Positions 9,438-22,289 of a DNA stretch of 64,000 nt are shown here, in pieces. The position numbers and the translations under genes were made by a program. Below the pieces are notes generated by a model. The model was not told the origin of the DNA. It made no database searches and worked only from the letters and a program-made list of their open reading frames with translations. Position 1 is the stretch's first letter. Each line of letters opens with the position of its first letter. Source of the stretch: Theristus sp. LFF4_11 (Eukaryota > Nematoda > Chromadorea > Monhysterida > Xyalidae); the NCBI GenBank assembly GCA_030248135.1, contig JASANC010001169.1:124001-188000 (forward strand), read 5' to 3'.

Positions 9438-12400
9438 ATGGCGACCGGTCACGTGTCGCGCGCGGCACAACGCCGCCACCTGCCGAACTCCGCCTCGCAG
9501 CCGCGCATCTACGCGTTCGGCAGCTGCACGCCGCGCTACTTCGAGTACCTGAGCGGTATACCGGCGCGCTATCGCATCTACGACGTGAAACTGCCGTGTC
9601 GCGCGCACAAGCAGTGCCGCTCGCTGGTGGACTACATGCGCGAGGCGCGTCAGTTGACGCCGCACCGTCAGAAGAGCAGACGTGACCACAGTCTCGACAG
9701 TCACGTCGGCCGCCGCGCCGGCGAGTACGCGTTCGGCAGCTCGACGCCACGTGACTTCTCGCATTTGTGCCAACTGGATCCGGAGTGGCGAGTGTATGAC
9801 GTCAGGCTGGTGCCGATCAATGGCGACCGCCGCAGTCGCACCACGCACTCGTTCACGAACACCCGTACGTTCCGTGGAACGGCGGTGGCAGCGGGTTTTT
9901 TTCTTTTCTGGCAGCTCAGCTTTAGATTATGCGGCAGTAGAAAGTGGGTTTATTCAACGCTTGAGAAAAATGGTCACCCGCAGAATTACTGATTGTTTAT
10001 TAGTGCTTGTGGAAAGATGCGATTTTACCCGATAATATTGAGAAAAAGTCAACAGCAGGTCAACATTTTGTTCACCCAACATGTTTGCGGGTGGCAACAA
10101 ATTGTTTACCTGTTTGTTATTGTCTTTTTTCAACTGGTTTACATCATGAGAACATTATATCGATGTGCCCACGTTTTAGCAAATCAGCTCGTGTTCCATT
10201 TCATTTTGACCTAAATTTTTTCAAATGTTTATGATGCTTGCACTTTTATGTTTTTTTGAGCTTTTGCGTTTATTTTCTGTTTGTTTTGTTTGCTTCCACA
10301 GTAATTGCTTGTTATTCTATTGTCAGTTCTGAGTTGTGGCGTTCCAACCATGATGCCCATACACTTTTCAGCCCGTCAGCCCATAGCGCGCCAGCATCAT
10401 CGTGTCCAGCAGCCACACTCGGCGCGTAAGTGTGCGTGCGTGTGGGGTGGTGTAGTGGGCTGCCGAATGAAACAAAACATTCAGACACTACTAGCACTAG
10501 TGAAAAGCACCCTGTTTTGGGTGGAGTCTGTATGACAGAGACGAAGCTGTCAAACGCAGCAACCCATGCCCCTGGAAAACAAATAAAAAAGCAGAATCCG
10601 CAGCACATCTGCTGATGAGTCTATACAATTGTTTTTTTTCGCATTGCCTCAGTCACCTTGACACCGCTTGTCCTGCAGGTTCCAAACAGACGGTGCAAAC
10701 AACTCTCAGAAAGCGTGAAATATATTATAGACCCAAAAAAATTGATTCTTTAATAAGCCAGTGCAGAATAACAAACAGGGTGAGCCGAATATTCCCACTT
10801 CAAATAGTTCACGCTTCAATCACATGCAAATAAAGTTTTAGTTCACACATGTAAACCGCGACCTCTTTTTGGTTTTACAAAACTGCTAATGTTTCTTTAA
10901 AGTTGATGTTTTGTGGCAAAAGATCAAAGGTCAGCAAACTTGAAAATTTTCAATTGGAGCTGTTGGAAACCTAGTGTTTTCGGTCCACCCTGTGCGGCTA
11001 TAGAATGAGGCAAAATTGACAAACCGCTTTTTACGACCGTAATTTAGCATGCTGCAAGTACCCCATTGAATGTGCGCATGCGGACTGGTGTGGGAAAAGA
11101 CTGTTATTTATTTTGCATTTGTGTGTATTCTATTGGGGTGTTTGTTTTTTTGAGTGTAAAAAATTGCGCTCGCAATTTGAAGTGATAAATGAATGCAGCC
11201 ATGTATCTTGTAGATTTCGTGTGCCTTGCCTGTGAATGCCTTTTCGCGCATGTACACATGTATTGTACTTCCGTGTTTTTCTGCTCCATTCCGCATCGAT
11301 TTAGCAGTCGATCACTCCGCCAGAAGAGCGCGCACATGTATGCACTTTGTTTTACATGTCTCTGCAGTGTGTGTTTTTCTTTCTGTTTTTTTCACTTCGC
11401 TCCAACATCGCATCGGGTCATGTTTCGATGGAAATTTTAAACCGAGTGAACACCACCACCGCTATTCGTGGGATATTGCACTTATAAATGCACGCAAATC
11501 CGGGCACTGCTCGGCTAGTTGAAAATCTATCCGTCAAAACAGGCGGCAGATCACACGGACGGTTCTGACCGTGACGCATTTGCTGTCCTATCCGAAAAAA
11601 ACGGCACACGAGAAAAAAATCATTCGCACGAGTGAAAGCCGCATGCAAACTAATAATACTACGATGCGAAGTGAGCGGTGTGCGTTTTTGTGTGCTCGTC
11701 AATCACCGATGGGCCGGTGCGATTTTCGATTTAGCGCGCCGAAATGCATCATGCTCAGGGATACGGCGACTCCAGTGGGCACACCATGCGCGGTGTGTTC
11801 ATTAGCAGTGCGCACACACAGTCGGCTGTGACGGCAGCCGTTGCGATGCGATGCAGCATCATGAGCACCGCAGTCTATCAGCTGTACACACAGTCGGCTG
11901 TGACGGCAGCCGTTGCGATGCGATGCAGCATCATGAGCACCGCAGTCTATCAGCTGTACACACAGTCGGCTGTGACGGCAGCCGTTGCGATGCGATGCAG
12001 CATCATGAGCACCGCAGTCCATCAGCTGTACACACAGTCGGCTGTGACGGCAGCCGTTGCGATGCGATGCAGCATCATGAGCACCGCAGTCTATCAGCTG
12101 TACACACAGTCGGCTGTGACGGCAGCCGTTGCGATGCGATGCAGCATCATGAGCACCGCAGTCTATCAGCTGTACACACAGTCGGCTGTGACGGCAGCCG
12201 TTGCGATGCGATGCAGCATCATGAGCACCGCAGTCCATCAGCTGGCAACTTGTGACAAGCACACGAACACGACGCACTGTGCGTGGTGTCTTTGCACGAT
12301 CGCAGTCTCAACCAGCAAATCTTGAGCTGAAATCAGAGCCCTCCTCTAGATGCGGCAAATTGATAGCTGCAATTAGCATAGAATGTGACGCCAACGAGAA

Positions 12401-15400
12401 CTGTGCTTCATGTGTGTGTGTGTGTGTCAGCTATACGCGATCTTGTGGTTAGCATTGCTTTATCATCAGCAGCAACGAGAACAAACGACAACAGAAGCAT
12501 TTATTTTGATGTTAGCAAATAAAGAGCACCACGCCACACAGCGGGCGATTGCACGAATGCATTGACTGCGGTTGTGGTCATGTCATTGTTTTTGAAACAA
12601 AACACTGCAACGCTTTTGTGAAAAAACCCACTGCTCACTTCCGTTTTGCTACTAAAGTTGTTTAACACCGTGTTTTCGCTCCATTTTTACCGTTAACGGA
12701 GAGAATATCAATTTTTCAATACCGGATTATACTGGATGATGTTATGTTTTGGTGGATTTTTACGACATTGCGGACGTGGGATGCAACATAGACAGACGGA
12801 AGTGAGCGTGTCGGTGTTGTCAACATTGCACATGCCTGTTCGTGGGTGTTTGTGTGCGTGTTTGCGGGTGCATGGCATGCCGTGCCTGTGGTCGCATGCT
12901 CACTGGCGCACACACTGATTCCGCACGAAGGCCAACCGACGTGCCACCGACTAATGACTGAATGAATCGTGCATACACCAACGAAAACGCTGCGTCTAAT
13001 GTCTCTCTGCACAGCATCCCATCTAGCTCAGACGCCCGCCCGGAGATGATGTTCATTTCGGTAGCGCAAAACCAAAACAACCCAACCGCATGTGTGGCTT
13101 GTTTATCGCACGATCAGGGATGTATAAGGAGGCATTCGAAACCGAAATGGAATTAATCAGAACAACTGCGAAACAAGAGAGGCACATTTTTCTGGGCGGA
13201 CTGCAGTAAATTGTGTTTCTGAGACGACTGCGTGCACACCACCGCTTGCGGGTGTCCGTGTTTTCCAACAGCGTGTCCCATTTTCATGTTTGCAGGCGCC
13301 TCACTGCCGCCGACCGACGCCAGCAAGCCGCGCACGTCGTCGCTCTCGAAAATTCATCAGCGTCAAACGCAGAATGCAGCGGCAACAGCAGCAGCGGCCG
13401 CACCAAAGAAACGACCGTCGCAGCGCGCGAAAAAGAAGCAGAGAGCGCCGAAAATCGCTGCCGGCGACACGTTCGACGCTGAGGAAACGACACCGCAGGC
13501 GCCCGCCATTATCAACGACGAAGATGCGCAAGAACTGTCGTTAGAGCAGCAACAAGAGACGTCGAGCCACGAAAGTACGCAAATTTAGAATAATAGACGA
13601 ACACAGGGGTGGTGTTGGTGGTGGTATTGGTCATGGTGGCTGTTGGCAGTATGGCGACGCCGGTTGCGGTTTGTTATTTATTGTGCGCACAATCGACTGT
13701 ATCACACACTGTTTTTGTCATGATTCATGTCTTTCATTGCTCGATCTTGTCTCCTCGCTGCAAACATTGTTCTATGGTTGGTCTCTATGTTTCAACCGCG
13801 TTTGTGTATTTTTTAATGAAACAACCACAGCATACAAGCGGAAAAATCGCTATTTGAATAGCTGGAAGAACAGGGGGCAGAACAGGAGAGGAAATTGTGC
13901 GCTCGTTTCTCTTTTTTTGTAAAATCTGCTTGCTACATGGAACAAAACGAAGCACACAAAACAAAAGACACATTGTCACCATACACAAAATGTCCACCCA
14001 TTTTTTGGCGTATGTATGTACAGGGTGGGCTAAAAAACATCCGGATTTCAATTTGCTTCGTCTCGCGTCTGGTTAGTTAGAGGTATGGAACTGAAATTTA
14101 CAAATTTCACAGAACTTAGGTTCGCATTTAGTAAAATAATTTTTTAATTGTGGATTTTCCTTTTTTTGCAAAAACGCGATTAAAGCCACCAATTCAAATA
14201 TAATAAACTTATTAAAAATATTGCGGAAAAATGCGAAATTATTTCCAAATTCAGCCTTATACCTCAAACTAGATAGAGCAATTTGAAACCGGTAGTTTTT
14301 TGGGCCACCGTCTATTGATTGTGTTTTCTGGCCTGTATGATTGTGCTACTTTGCGTGCCAATCGCTTGCACTTTCGCTTGTTTTTGTGTTCTGGAACAAT
14401 TGGACACGCTGGAAATGTTGCTGCTTTGAAACTTTCACTGGTGGTGTCGGTTGACGTAAGTGTAGTTCAGTGCAAGTAAAAAAATTGGCCAAAAGCATGC
14501 AGACGCTTTATCAAGTGCAATTTTTAAACCATCAAAACACGCACACTGTAACTGTTATGAGCATGATGCCGAGCAGTGGGAAATTTATTTTAGAAACGTC
14601 ACAAATTTCAAACAGTCATATGAGAAGTGAACGACGAGTTTGTTTCAAACAATCCGCGATGGTGTTTGGATTAGATGAGGGATGTTCATAATCCGAGCGG
14701 GTGGAACAGAGGCAGTGGCGTTTAGGTCGACGTTTGCTGTGCAACACAAGATCGTGTGGTGTGTGTTACGAAAAAAATTCGAAATGAACATCGAAAACCC
14801 GAGACCAAATTGCAGACGACATCGCCGACCGGCCAACGGAGATCCACGTTGAGTTGGCGGATGAGGTGGCCGAAGACGTCGACGAACGACACCGGACGGA
14901 CGAGCAGAACGCCGCGGCCAGCCCGAACGAGTTGCTGGATTCTGGCGTGGTCGTGGACACGATGCATGAGAGCACGATGCAGTCGAGCATGGAACCGGTG
15001 AGCTGACGACGGGTGTTGTCAAACTGGAGGCAATTGGCATTGTCATTGCAATACACCCACCGGCGTGTGAACAAACAGCGATTGATGAGAGACACAATTT
15101 CAGTGACCGGTCGCTAAACTTGCATATTTGGTAGTAACGTCACTGGTATGTAAATTGATGCTGTTCATAGACACGGAAAAATCCACGAAACTAGACCAAA
15201 TATCGGAATCACACCGCACTCCTCCATGCCTTCGAATGTGTCTCAGTGTCTCAGTGCTGCTCAGTTGCTCATAAAGAAAGACAACGTTGCACATGAATGT
15301 TGCAGGTGCCAAGTGAGGACGCCGAACACGAGCAGCCAACGTCCGAAGAGCAACAAAACGAAGAAGTTTGCGAGGAGGAGATTACGCGCGTCGAAACCGT

Positions 15401-18400
15401 CACCGTGGACGCTGCACCGCCATCGGAAGCGACGAAAGATGCAGACGAAGCCGACGGTGAAGATGACGGACATGTGCCTGAGGATGAACAAGAAGCCGCG
15501 GAGGCTGCAGAGGACGCCGTTGAAGATGATGCGGTGGAGGAAGTGCAGGACAGCTCGGAAGAGCAAGTCACACGGGTCGAAGTCGATGACGCCGAAGCGG
15601 CGACGCCGGATTTGGTAGCCGTTTTTGTTTAAGGATTTTAACACCGGTTGCACCTAAGAGTGGGGGGGCCTAGTGCTACATGAGGTCAAAATCAAACTAA
15701 GGGTGCAGCGTTATTCTACTCAACAAGGAGCTTCAGTTTCACCCATAAACCATGCCTTGAAACTCCCTATAGCGGCCGCTATAGCGCGCGAAATTCAAAA
15801 AAACCTCGATTTTTTGCCGTTTTTTGCAAAGTGTACCATGTTGCAACGCATTTTTCTACCCAAGCGGATGTTTTTCAGAACCTGAAAAAGTGTGCGTTTT
15901 GAAGATCTTGCGGAGCTCTACCAAGATATTAGCTCCGTCAAATCGGATCGTGTCCCTATTTTTCACTGTGAGCTACGCAAAATTACTTTTTTTGCATTTT
16001 CACACTTTTTCCTTACTTTTAATTTCATGCAATGACAAAACAGTTTATGACCCTGATTTTTGTGTCAAACAGGGGTTTTCGAGGTTGCTAAATTCGAATC
16101 TGATTTTAGATTTTTGACCCGGGCAATTTTTTGCCAAAAAATTGGTTAAAAACGCATTTTTTTGCGTTTTTCAGTGTTTTTTGTTTTAATGTTTTAATTT
16201 TATGCGTGGATTTTATTAAAAAAACTATTTCTGATATAGCTTTACAACCGTTGTACTTGAATCAGTTTTTATATTTTGCAACTGACCGCTTGCTCACCCA
16301 AAAAATGGGTAAAATGTTGAATTTTTTTGCTTTTTTCATATGTTTTTGTTTCACAGTAAAAAAAATCAGTTCAGAAATAACTTTTAATTTTAATTTTTAA
16401 TTCTCCAAGAGGTTTTCAAGATCGCTGAATTTGAATCTGATTTTAGATTTTTGCCCCGGGCAAATTTTTGCCCAAAAATTGGGTAAAAAACTTTTTTTGC
16501 GTTTAAAACCCCTTCCTAGGAGTTCCCAAATGCGCCGAATCCATATATGTACAAATTTTACAACTGACCCATTATTAACCCTTATAAATGGGTAAAAAGC
16601 TACACTGTAGTCTTTCTGTAGACCTTTTTCTTTTTTGTGTTTGAACCAGACTTGTTAATTGATGTTAATTTGTCCTCGAAAGTTTTTTACGCCGCTGAAA
16701 TTGAATTTGTTTTTGGTTTTTAAAACTGGTGCATTTTTACCCCAATTTTACCCAATTGGGTAAAAACTGTCACTTTCAGCTTTTTGTTTGAAACGTACAT
16801 TATGAATGGTTTTGCGTTTCTTTGATGCTTGAGATTGATGAATTCAAGTCTGCTGTCATGCTCCGAGATTAGTGTTTTAACCTAAAAAAGTAAATACTTA
16901 TGCACTTGCCTTATTTCAGGTCTTTTTGCTTTTTGCGAGAAACAAGCTTGTAAAGGTTAAAAGGTTCTGTATTCTAGTTAGTGTATTTAATTTTCATTAG
17001 TCTTTTACTTTCTAAAGCTCTCAAGTTTTTTCTCAAGACTGACAGACTGACATGTACCCATACCGAATATACATTTACCCTTATATTTTGCCCCACTTTT
17101 TACCCTTCTGGGTTAAAACAGTAGTCTCGGTGCACGACATCAGACTTGAATTCATCAATCTCAAGCATCAAAGAAACGCAAAACCATTCATAATGTAAAT
17201 TTCAAACAAAAAGCTGAGAGTGACAGTTTTTACCCAATTGGGTAAAATTGGGGTAAAAAGCACCAGTTTTAAAAAACCAAAAACAATTTCAACTTCAGCG
17301 GCGTAAAAAAATCTCGAGGACAATTAACTAATACAAGTTGGTTCAAACACAAAAAAGAAAAACGTCAACAGAAAGACTACATTAGATTTTTACCCATTTT
17401 AAGGGTTAATAATGGGTAGTTGTAAATTTGCCTACAGTATGGATTCGGCGCATTTGGGACCTTCTAGGAAGGGGTTTTAAAAATTGTTTTCAAACTTATT
17501 TATTACTATGAAACGAAAACGTCTGAAAACGGCAGAAAATCCATATTTTACCCATTTTTGGGTGAGAAAGTGGTCCGTTACAAAATATAATAACGTATTC
17601 AAGTATAGCAGTAATAAATCTATTAGAAAACAGTTTTTTAAATAAAAATCCGCCCTTAAAATTAGAAATTAAAACAAAAACCACTGGAAAACGCAAAAAA
17701 AACGTTTTTGCCCAATTTTTTGGCAAAAAAATGCCCGGGGCAAAAATCTAAAATCAGATTCGAATTCAGCGATCTTGAAAACCTCCTGGAGAATTAAAAA
17801 TTAAAACTGAAAGTTATTTCTGAACTGATTTTTTTACTGTGAAACGAAAACATATGAAAAAAGCAAAAAAACCAACATTTTACCCATTTTTTGGGTGAGC
17901 AAGCGGTAGTTGAAAATATAAAAACTGATTCAAGTACAACGGTTGTAAAGCTTTTAGATATTTTTTTATAAATCCACATAAAATTAAAGCATTAAAACAA
18001 AAAACACTGAAAAACGAAAATGCGTTTTTGCCTAATTTTTGGGCGAATGCTCGGGGCAAATCTAAATCAGATTCGAATCAGCGACCTCGAAAACCCCTTT
18101 GAACAAAAATAAGAGTCAGAAATTTTAAAATAATAAAAAATTAAAAATAAAAAAAATTGCAACATGGTACACTTTGCAAAAAACGGCAAAAAATCGAGGT
18201 TTTTTTTAATTTCGCGTGCTATAGTGGCCGCTATAGGAGTTTCAAGGCATGGTTTATGGGTGAAACTGAAGCTCCTTGTTGAGTAGAATAACGCTGCACC
18301 CTTAGTTTGATTTTGACCCCGTGTAGCAGTACTTCAGTACTAGGCCCCCCCACTCTTAGGTGCAATCGGTGTTAACACACATTTATACACACATGTTCTA

Positions 18401-20466
18401 ATCGCTTTGATTTTGATGTTTTTCATCTTGCTAATTTTTTTGTAGGATCAAAATGGCAACATCGCAAAACACGAAGAAGAAACCCCGGACGGGATTTCCA
18501 AGCCCAATGAAGAAACAGAAGCAGATATTGCTGAAGGTGACGAGACAACTGCCAATGAAAGCGAACGCGGCGATGACGAGGGACAGTCTGCCGATGAGTC
18601 AGCACTTGCTGGCGACTGGCAAGACTCCGCAATTGAAAACGAGCCCGAAGACACTGCTGACCAACAATCGGATGCTGATGAGGCAACCGCTCCGGAGCCA
18701 GTCGAATCTGATGACGTCCAGGAAGCAGAGCAGCAAGAAACTGCGGCCGTTCAGGAAGATGTGCCCTCGATAGAAGTGGAACAATCCGAAGTGGAAGGTT
18801 CCACGGTAGAAGAGCCGGCGGTCGACGACGTTGCCGAAGATGAAGCAGAGACTGAAGAGCCAACTGACCAGGAACCGCAAGAACACGAATCCGCACACGA
18901 GGAGTCGGAAAATGATGCAGCTTCGACACAAGACGCTGAAGTTGAACATGCAGAATTAGAATCGGAAGAACAAGCAATTCCGGAAACTGCGGCTAATGAG
19001 GAGCATAATCGGGAGTCACCGGATATTGCGCCCGAAGCAGAAGAAGCGGAGTCCCGAGCCGAAGAACGAGTGATCGATACAATCGACGAAAGTCAAGACG
19101 ACGCCGTCGGTGGCAGTGACCACGAGCACATAGAGGAGCATGAGCATGAGGAGCAGCCGGTCGAGGACGCTCAACAGCCGGAAGAGGAGCCGGACCAGGA
19201 GACTGCAGAAGAACAAGCGGAGACACACGAAGACGAGGCAGAGCAACATGAGGCAGAAGATGGCCAACAAGACGAGCTGATTGATCAGGCGAATGAAACA
19301 GCTAAAAATGAACAGGATGAAGACGCCACACGTGATGATGATGATGCGTGCGAAATTCAACAGACTGCTGCAACTGGTGAAGGTGACGCTGTGGATGAAC
19401 ATGAACCTGCCGAGGAGAGCGCAAACGAGAACGCTGATTTAGAAGCAGGCTCTGTAAAATCGGAGTGTGGTTCCGTCATTGAAATCGAGCGGCCAGAAGA
19501 AGTGGAAGCAACAGTTGATGATGCTGCAGAAGCTGCAGATGAACAACATCATAACGAGGCGGACGACCATGCTATTGCTGAAGAAGCAGGTGACTATGCA
19601 TAGAATCACGTTGACATTGCCATATATGAATACTGTCATATTTTTGACTTGGTCACATGTTGTTTTTTTAGTATCTCATAAAAAAACAAAAAATTTCAGC
19701 TGAACCTGAGAATCAGGCAGACGAGCAAAATATGCAAAATGAATTGGACACTGATGTGACCGATTCTGTCACAAATGATGTCATCAACCAAGAACAAGAG
19801 GATGATCAGCAGCACGATGAACATCCGGATGAAAACGACCCGTCTGCAACGACCAGTACTGTGATGATCGTTGTCAATAGCGCCAGCACTGATCAGGATC
19901 CAAATGAGACGCATGAAAGTGGACCGATTGAAATGGCAGCGACATCTGGGAACGAAGAAACCGCACAGATGAATGGACATTCGGACGGCGGTGACGCGGG
20001 CGATTTGGACGATGACGCACGAGACACGAACATTGACGAGGAGTCGTTCGAGCCGGCTAGCACGCCACCATTGACGGACAACGACGCTCAACTGGCGGCA
20101 CAGATCGTGATCAACAGCAACAACGGCGGCGACAGCCTCGAGCAACGTACGCCTGATCAAAGTGAAGCGGAGCAACTGAGTGAACGCGAGCTCGCGAGTG
20201 TCGTTGTCAGCGAGAAACACGTGCAGCTGGCGCACGCGCACACCGAGAACATCGTGCACCAAGACCAAACGCACGGCGACCTGATCGCTGATGGCGACGA
20301 TTACGACCAGGCAAACAACAACAATGATGATAATAATAATAATCATGGTAATAATAATGATACTAACGGCAATATCCGCAACGCATCGGAGCAACGCTTC
20401 ATCGATGACACGCACGCAGCGGCGTCGTTAATAAGCGGCGATGAAGTGGATGAGTCGAAAGTCTAA
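9438..20466 (+). CDS. Large acidic protein with duplicated N-terminal YAFGSxTPR repeat, function unknown (7 exons)
   Basis: Exons: 9438-9864, 10372-10425 (short, least certain), 13296-13574, 14816-14997, 15306-15614, 18446-19589, 19700-20466. All junctions keep frame and give 1,053 residues. The ATG is preceded by an in-frame TAG 15 bases upstream. Residues 25-52 and 97-124 are a diverged repeat (YAFGSCTPR and YAFGSSTPR, each ending in YDVxL). A short basic Ala/Lys/Arg-rich part follows around exon 3. From about residue 250 to the end the chain is overwhelmingly Glu/Asp/Ala/Gln with Asn-rich patches near the C terminus, so it is probably disordered. No enzyme motif, signal peptide or membrane segment is visible. 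I do not recognise the family; acidic microtubule- or chromatin-associated proteins look similar by composition only. Introns 2, 3 and 5 carry a minisatellite, a mariner-like element and a large foldback element. Confidence 0.75.
10776..10992. mobile_element. Possible mariner-like miniature element
   Basis: CAGGGTGAGCCGAA at the left end and TTCGGTCCACCCTG at the right end form imperfect inverted ends similar to 14021-14312. No clear TA duplication is left. Located in intron 2 of the acidic-protein gene. Confidence 0.45.
11815..12246 (+). repeat. 72-base minisatellite, six copies
   Basis: Six near-identical 72-base units; GTCGGCTGTG starts at 11821, 11893, 11965, 12037, 12109 and 12181. Units 3 and 6 share CAGTCCATCAG where the others read CAGTCTATCAG, indicating duplication as a three-unit block. 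Each unit contains two small hairpins (CGGCTG/CAGCCG and GATGC/GCATC). The period is divisible by three and free of stops, creating ~190-codon ORFs on both strands that are artefacts. Located in intron 2 of the acidic-protein gene. Confidence 0.93.
14021..14312. mobile_element. Mariner/Tc1-like miniature element
   Basis: Inverted ends of about 60 bases with mismatches: CAGGGTGGGCTAAAAAAC at the left, reverse-complemented as GTTTTTTGGGCCACCGTC at the right. Flanked by TA on each side (14019-14020 and 14313-14314), the mariner target duplication. Located in intron 3 of the acidic-protein gene. Confidence 0.75.
15642..18371. mobile_element. 2.73-kb foldback transposon filling an intron, TTAA-flanked
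   Basis: The two halves are inverted copies over almost the whole length: CACCGGTTGCACCTAAGAG at the left end matches CTCTTAGGTGCAATCGGTG at the right, and pairing can be followed inward to about 16850 and 17145. TTAA stands directly outside each end (15638-15641 and 18372-18375), as in piggyBac-type insertions. It carries no credible ORF. It occupies intron 5 of the acidic-protein gene; without it the intron would be about 100 bases. Confidence 0.85.
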
Positions 20467-22289
20467 TAACTAACCATCTTATCTGGTTGTTTTGGTCGAT
20501 TTGAACTTTGAACTGCGAAATTGTTCTTTTTTGTTGTAACAATGGTCATGTTATCTCAAGTCACAGCCTTCTGTTTTTCATTGTGAAACTAAGTTTTGTT
20601 AAATTTTGAGACAACGCTCACTGCTGTTTGAATGCTGTGCTGATCCAACAAAACTCACCGTGGGAGGGAGCATATTTTTCGAGGGATTTCGGATGAACTT
20701 GAGGTCTGTCTTCTGAAGATTCAAGTGTGATACAATTGGTAAAGCAGCATTTTCTGTTCATTTTATTCTTTTTACAGTTCTTTTTTTAAACGCAACACAA
20801 GATTTCATAGTGCGAACGATCTGAAGACCCCATGTCAGATTATTAACACTTCAAACCAGTTGTGTCCTTGATGTTTGATTCGGGCAGCTGCTGCGATTTT
20901 GTTTTTCAGTTTGTTTTCAAATTGGTTAGAGTAGAGATACATGAAATTGAAGTTTGCTTAGAGATAGCTTATATTTAGTCACTGATAATATTATGAAGTT
21001 CTTGTTTGTCGTTTTTTGTTATTTAGTATATCGGTACAGTTTGTGTTTGAAAAGTTTTATAGCATTCCGTGTAGCTTTCTTAATTTCGTGTGTGATAAAA
21101 AATGATATGCGTTCCAGAACCGTGCAACATTTGCTCCACCTAAGATTTATGTATTCCAGCAGTGTTCTGCACAACTTATGCTTTCGTTTTGTGCAATGTT
21201 TTTTTATTAATTTTTTATTGAATAATTCTTTCAAAAGGAAGAGAGCCTTCACATTTTCAATTGGTTAGAGTAAGTCAAGTGTATTCGGAAAATTGCGGGA
21301 TTACTTCAATGCTTTAGAAGAAAAAGAATCAATTGTTCATGTTTGCTTCATACTTTTTAAGCAATTTGTTTTCTAACGTAGTTTCGGGTGATTCTCCAGT
21401 ATTGAAATGAGTACAGGTGATCAAAATTGATCGAAGTCACAATCTGCATACACAGATCAATACAACAGTATTTAAGTGTGTTAATGTGTTTTTTTAAATT
21501 TCATTCACTAGAAATTTGTAAAAGAATTTCATATTTAACTCTTGTTATTATGTTTTGAACGACGTTTGGTTTTTGAAGTATACATGTGTGCACCAATGGA
21601 GGTGACAATATAAAAACAATGTTTCAAGCCAAAAATTAGGCTGAGTTTTTTTTCAGTCAATTCAGCAAAACTATTTTTTACAGATTTAATTTTATTCTGC
21701 AACTTGCACTCAAAGCGGAAACCCATGCACATATCTAGGTATACACAACAAAGTGAAATAAAAATTCATTAAGCCAAAACGACATCACTAGTGAAAATAT
21801 AGTTCAAAACAGATCAAATACATATCGAATACATATCGATATTAGCAAAACCACATTTGAAAATACATGAACATAAACAGTGAACGATAAGAACTGAGAT
21901 TGTATTTGAATATAGTGTCCGCCCGTTCTATAAATAAAAAAATTAACCCAAAGCTTTCAACAGAAACACAGTTCATTGAACAAAATAATAGTCACAATTT
22001 TTCATGGCATGTTCATTGACTAACTATAATAGACGAAAAGTCATGTCAGATCACAGTTGTTGAAAACCACTTTTCAACGAAACCGACGGCAGATCATGAA
22101 CCAATGATATCAACCGCCGAACATAAATGTAAATAATAATATGTGATACAATGATACACACAACCAAAAAAAAACTATAATACATCCAGACAACCGAGGT
22201 TGCACAGAATTGCTTAGAAAACTTCATCCAAGACGCGATGAATGATAAATTAGAATGACACAAAATATTTAGTCGCCGAATACAATGAT
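20467..22289. other. AT-rich space between convergent genes
   Basis: Lies between the stop codons of the acidic-protein gene and dachshund. It must contain both 3' UTRs. I see no repeat, RNA gene or conserved ORF in it. Confidence 0.6.

Noticed and set aside
9331..9848. Minus-strand ORFs opposite the first exon of the acidic-protein gene
   Set aside because: They mirror a GC-rich coding exon; the plus strand has the repeat motif, a supported start and a valid donor.
11699..12325. ORFs of about 190 codons on both strands
   Set aside because: They are translations of the 72-base tandem repeat, whose length is a multiple of three; no splice chain or domain supports them.
19696..20415. Minus-strand ORF of 239 codons opposite the last acidic exon
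   Set aside because: Its Ile/Val-rich product is the antisense of Asp/Asn codons in a well-supported plus-strand exon.
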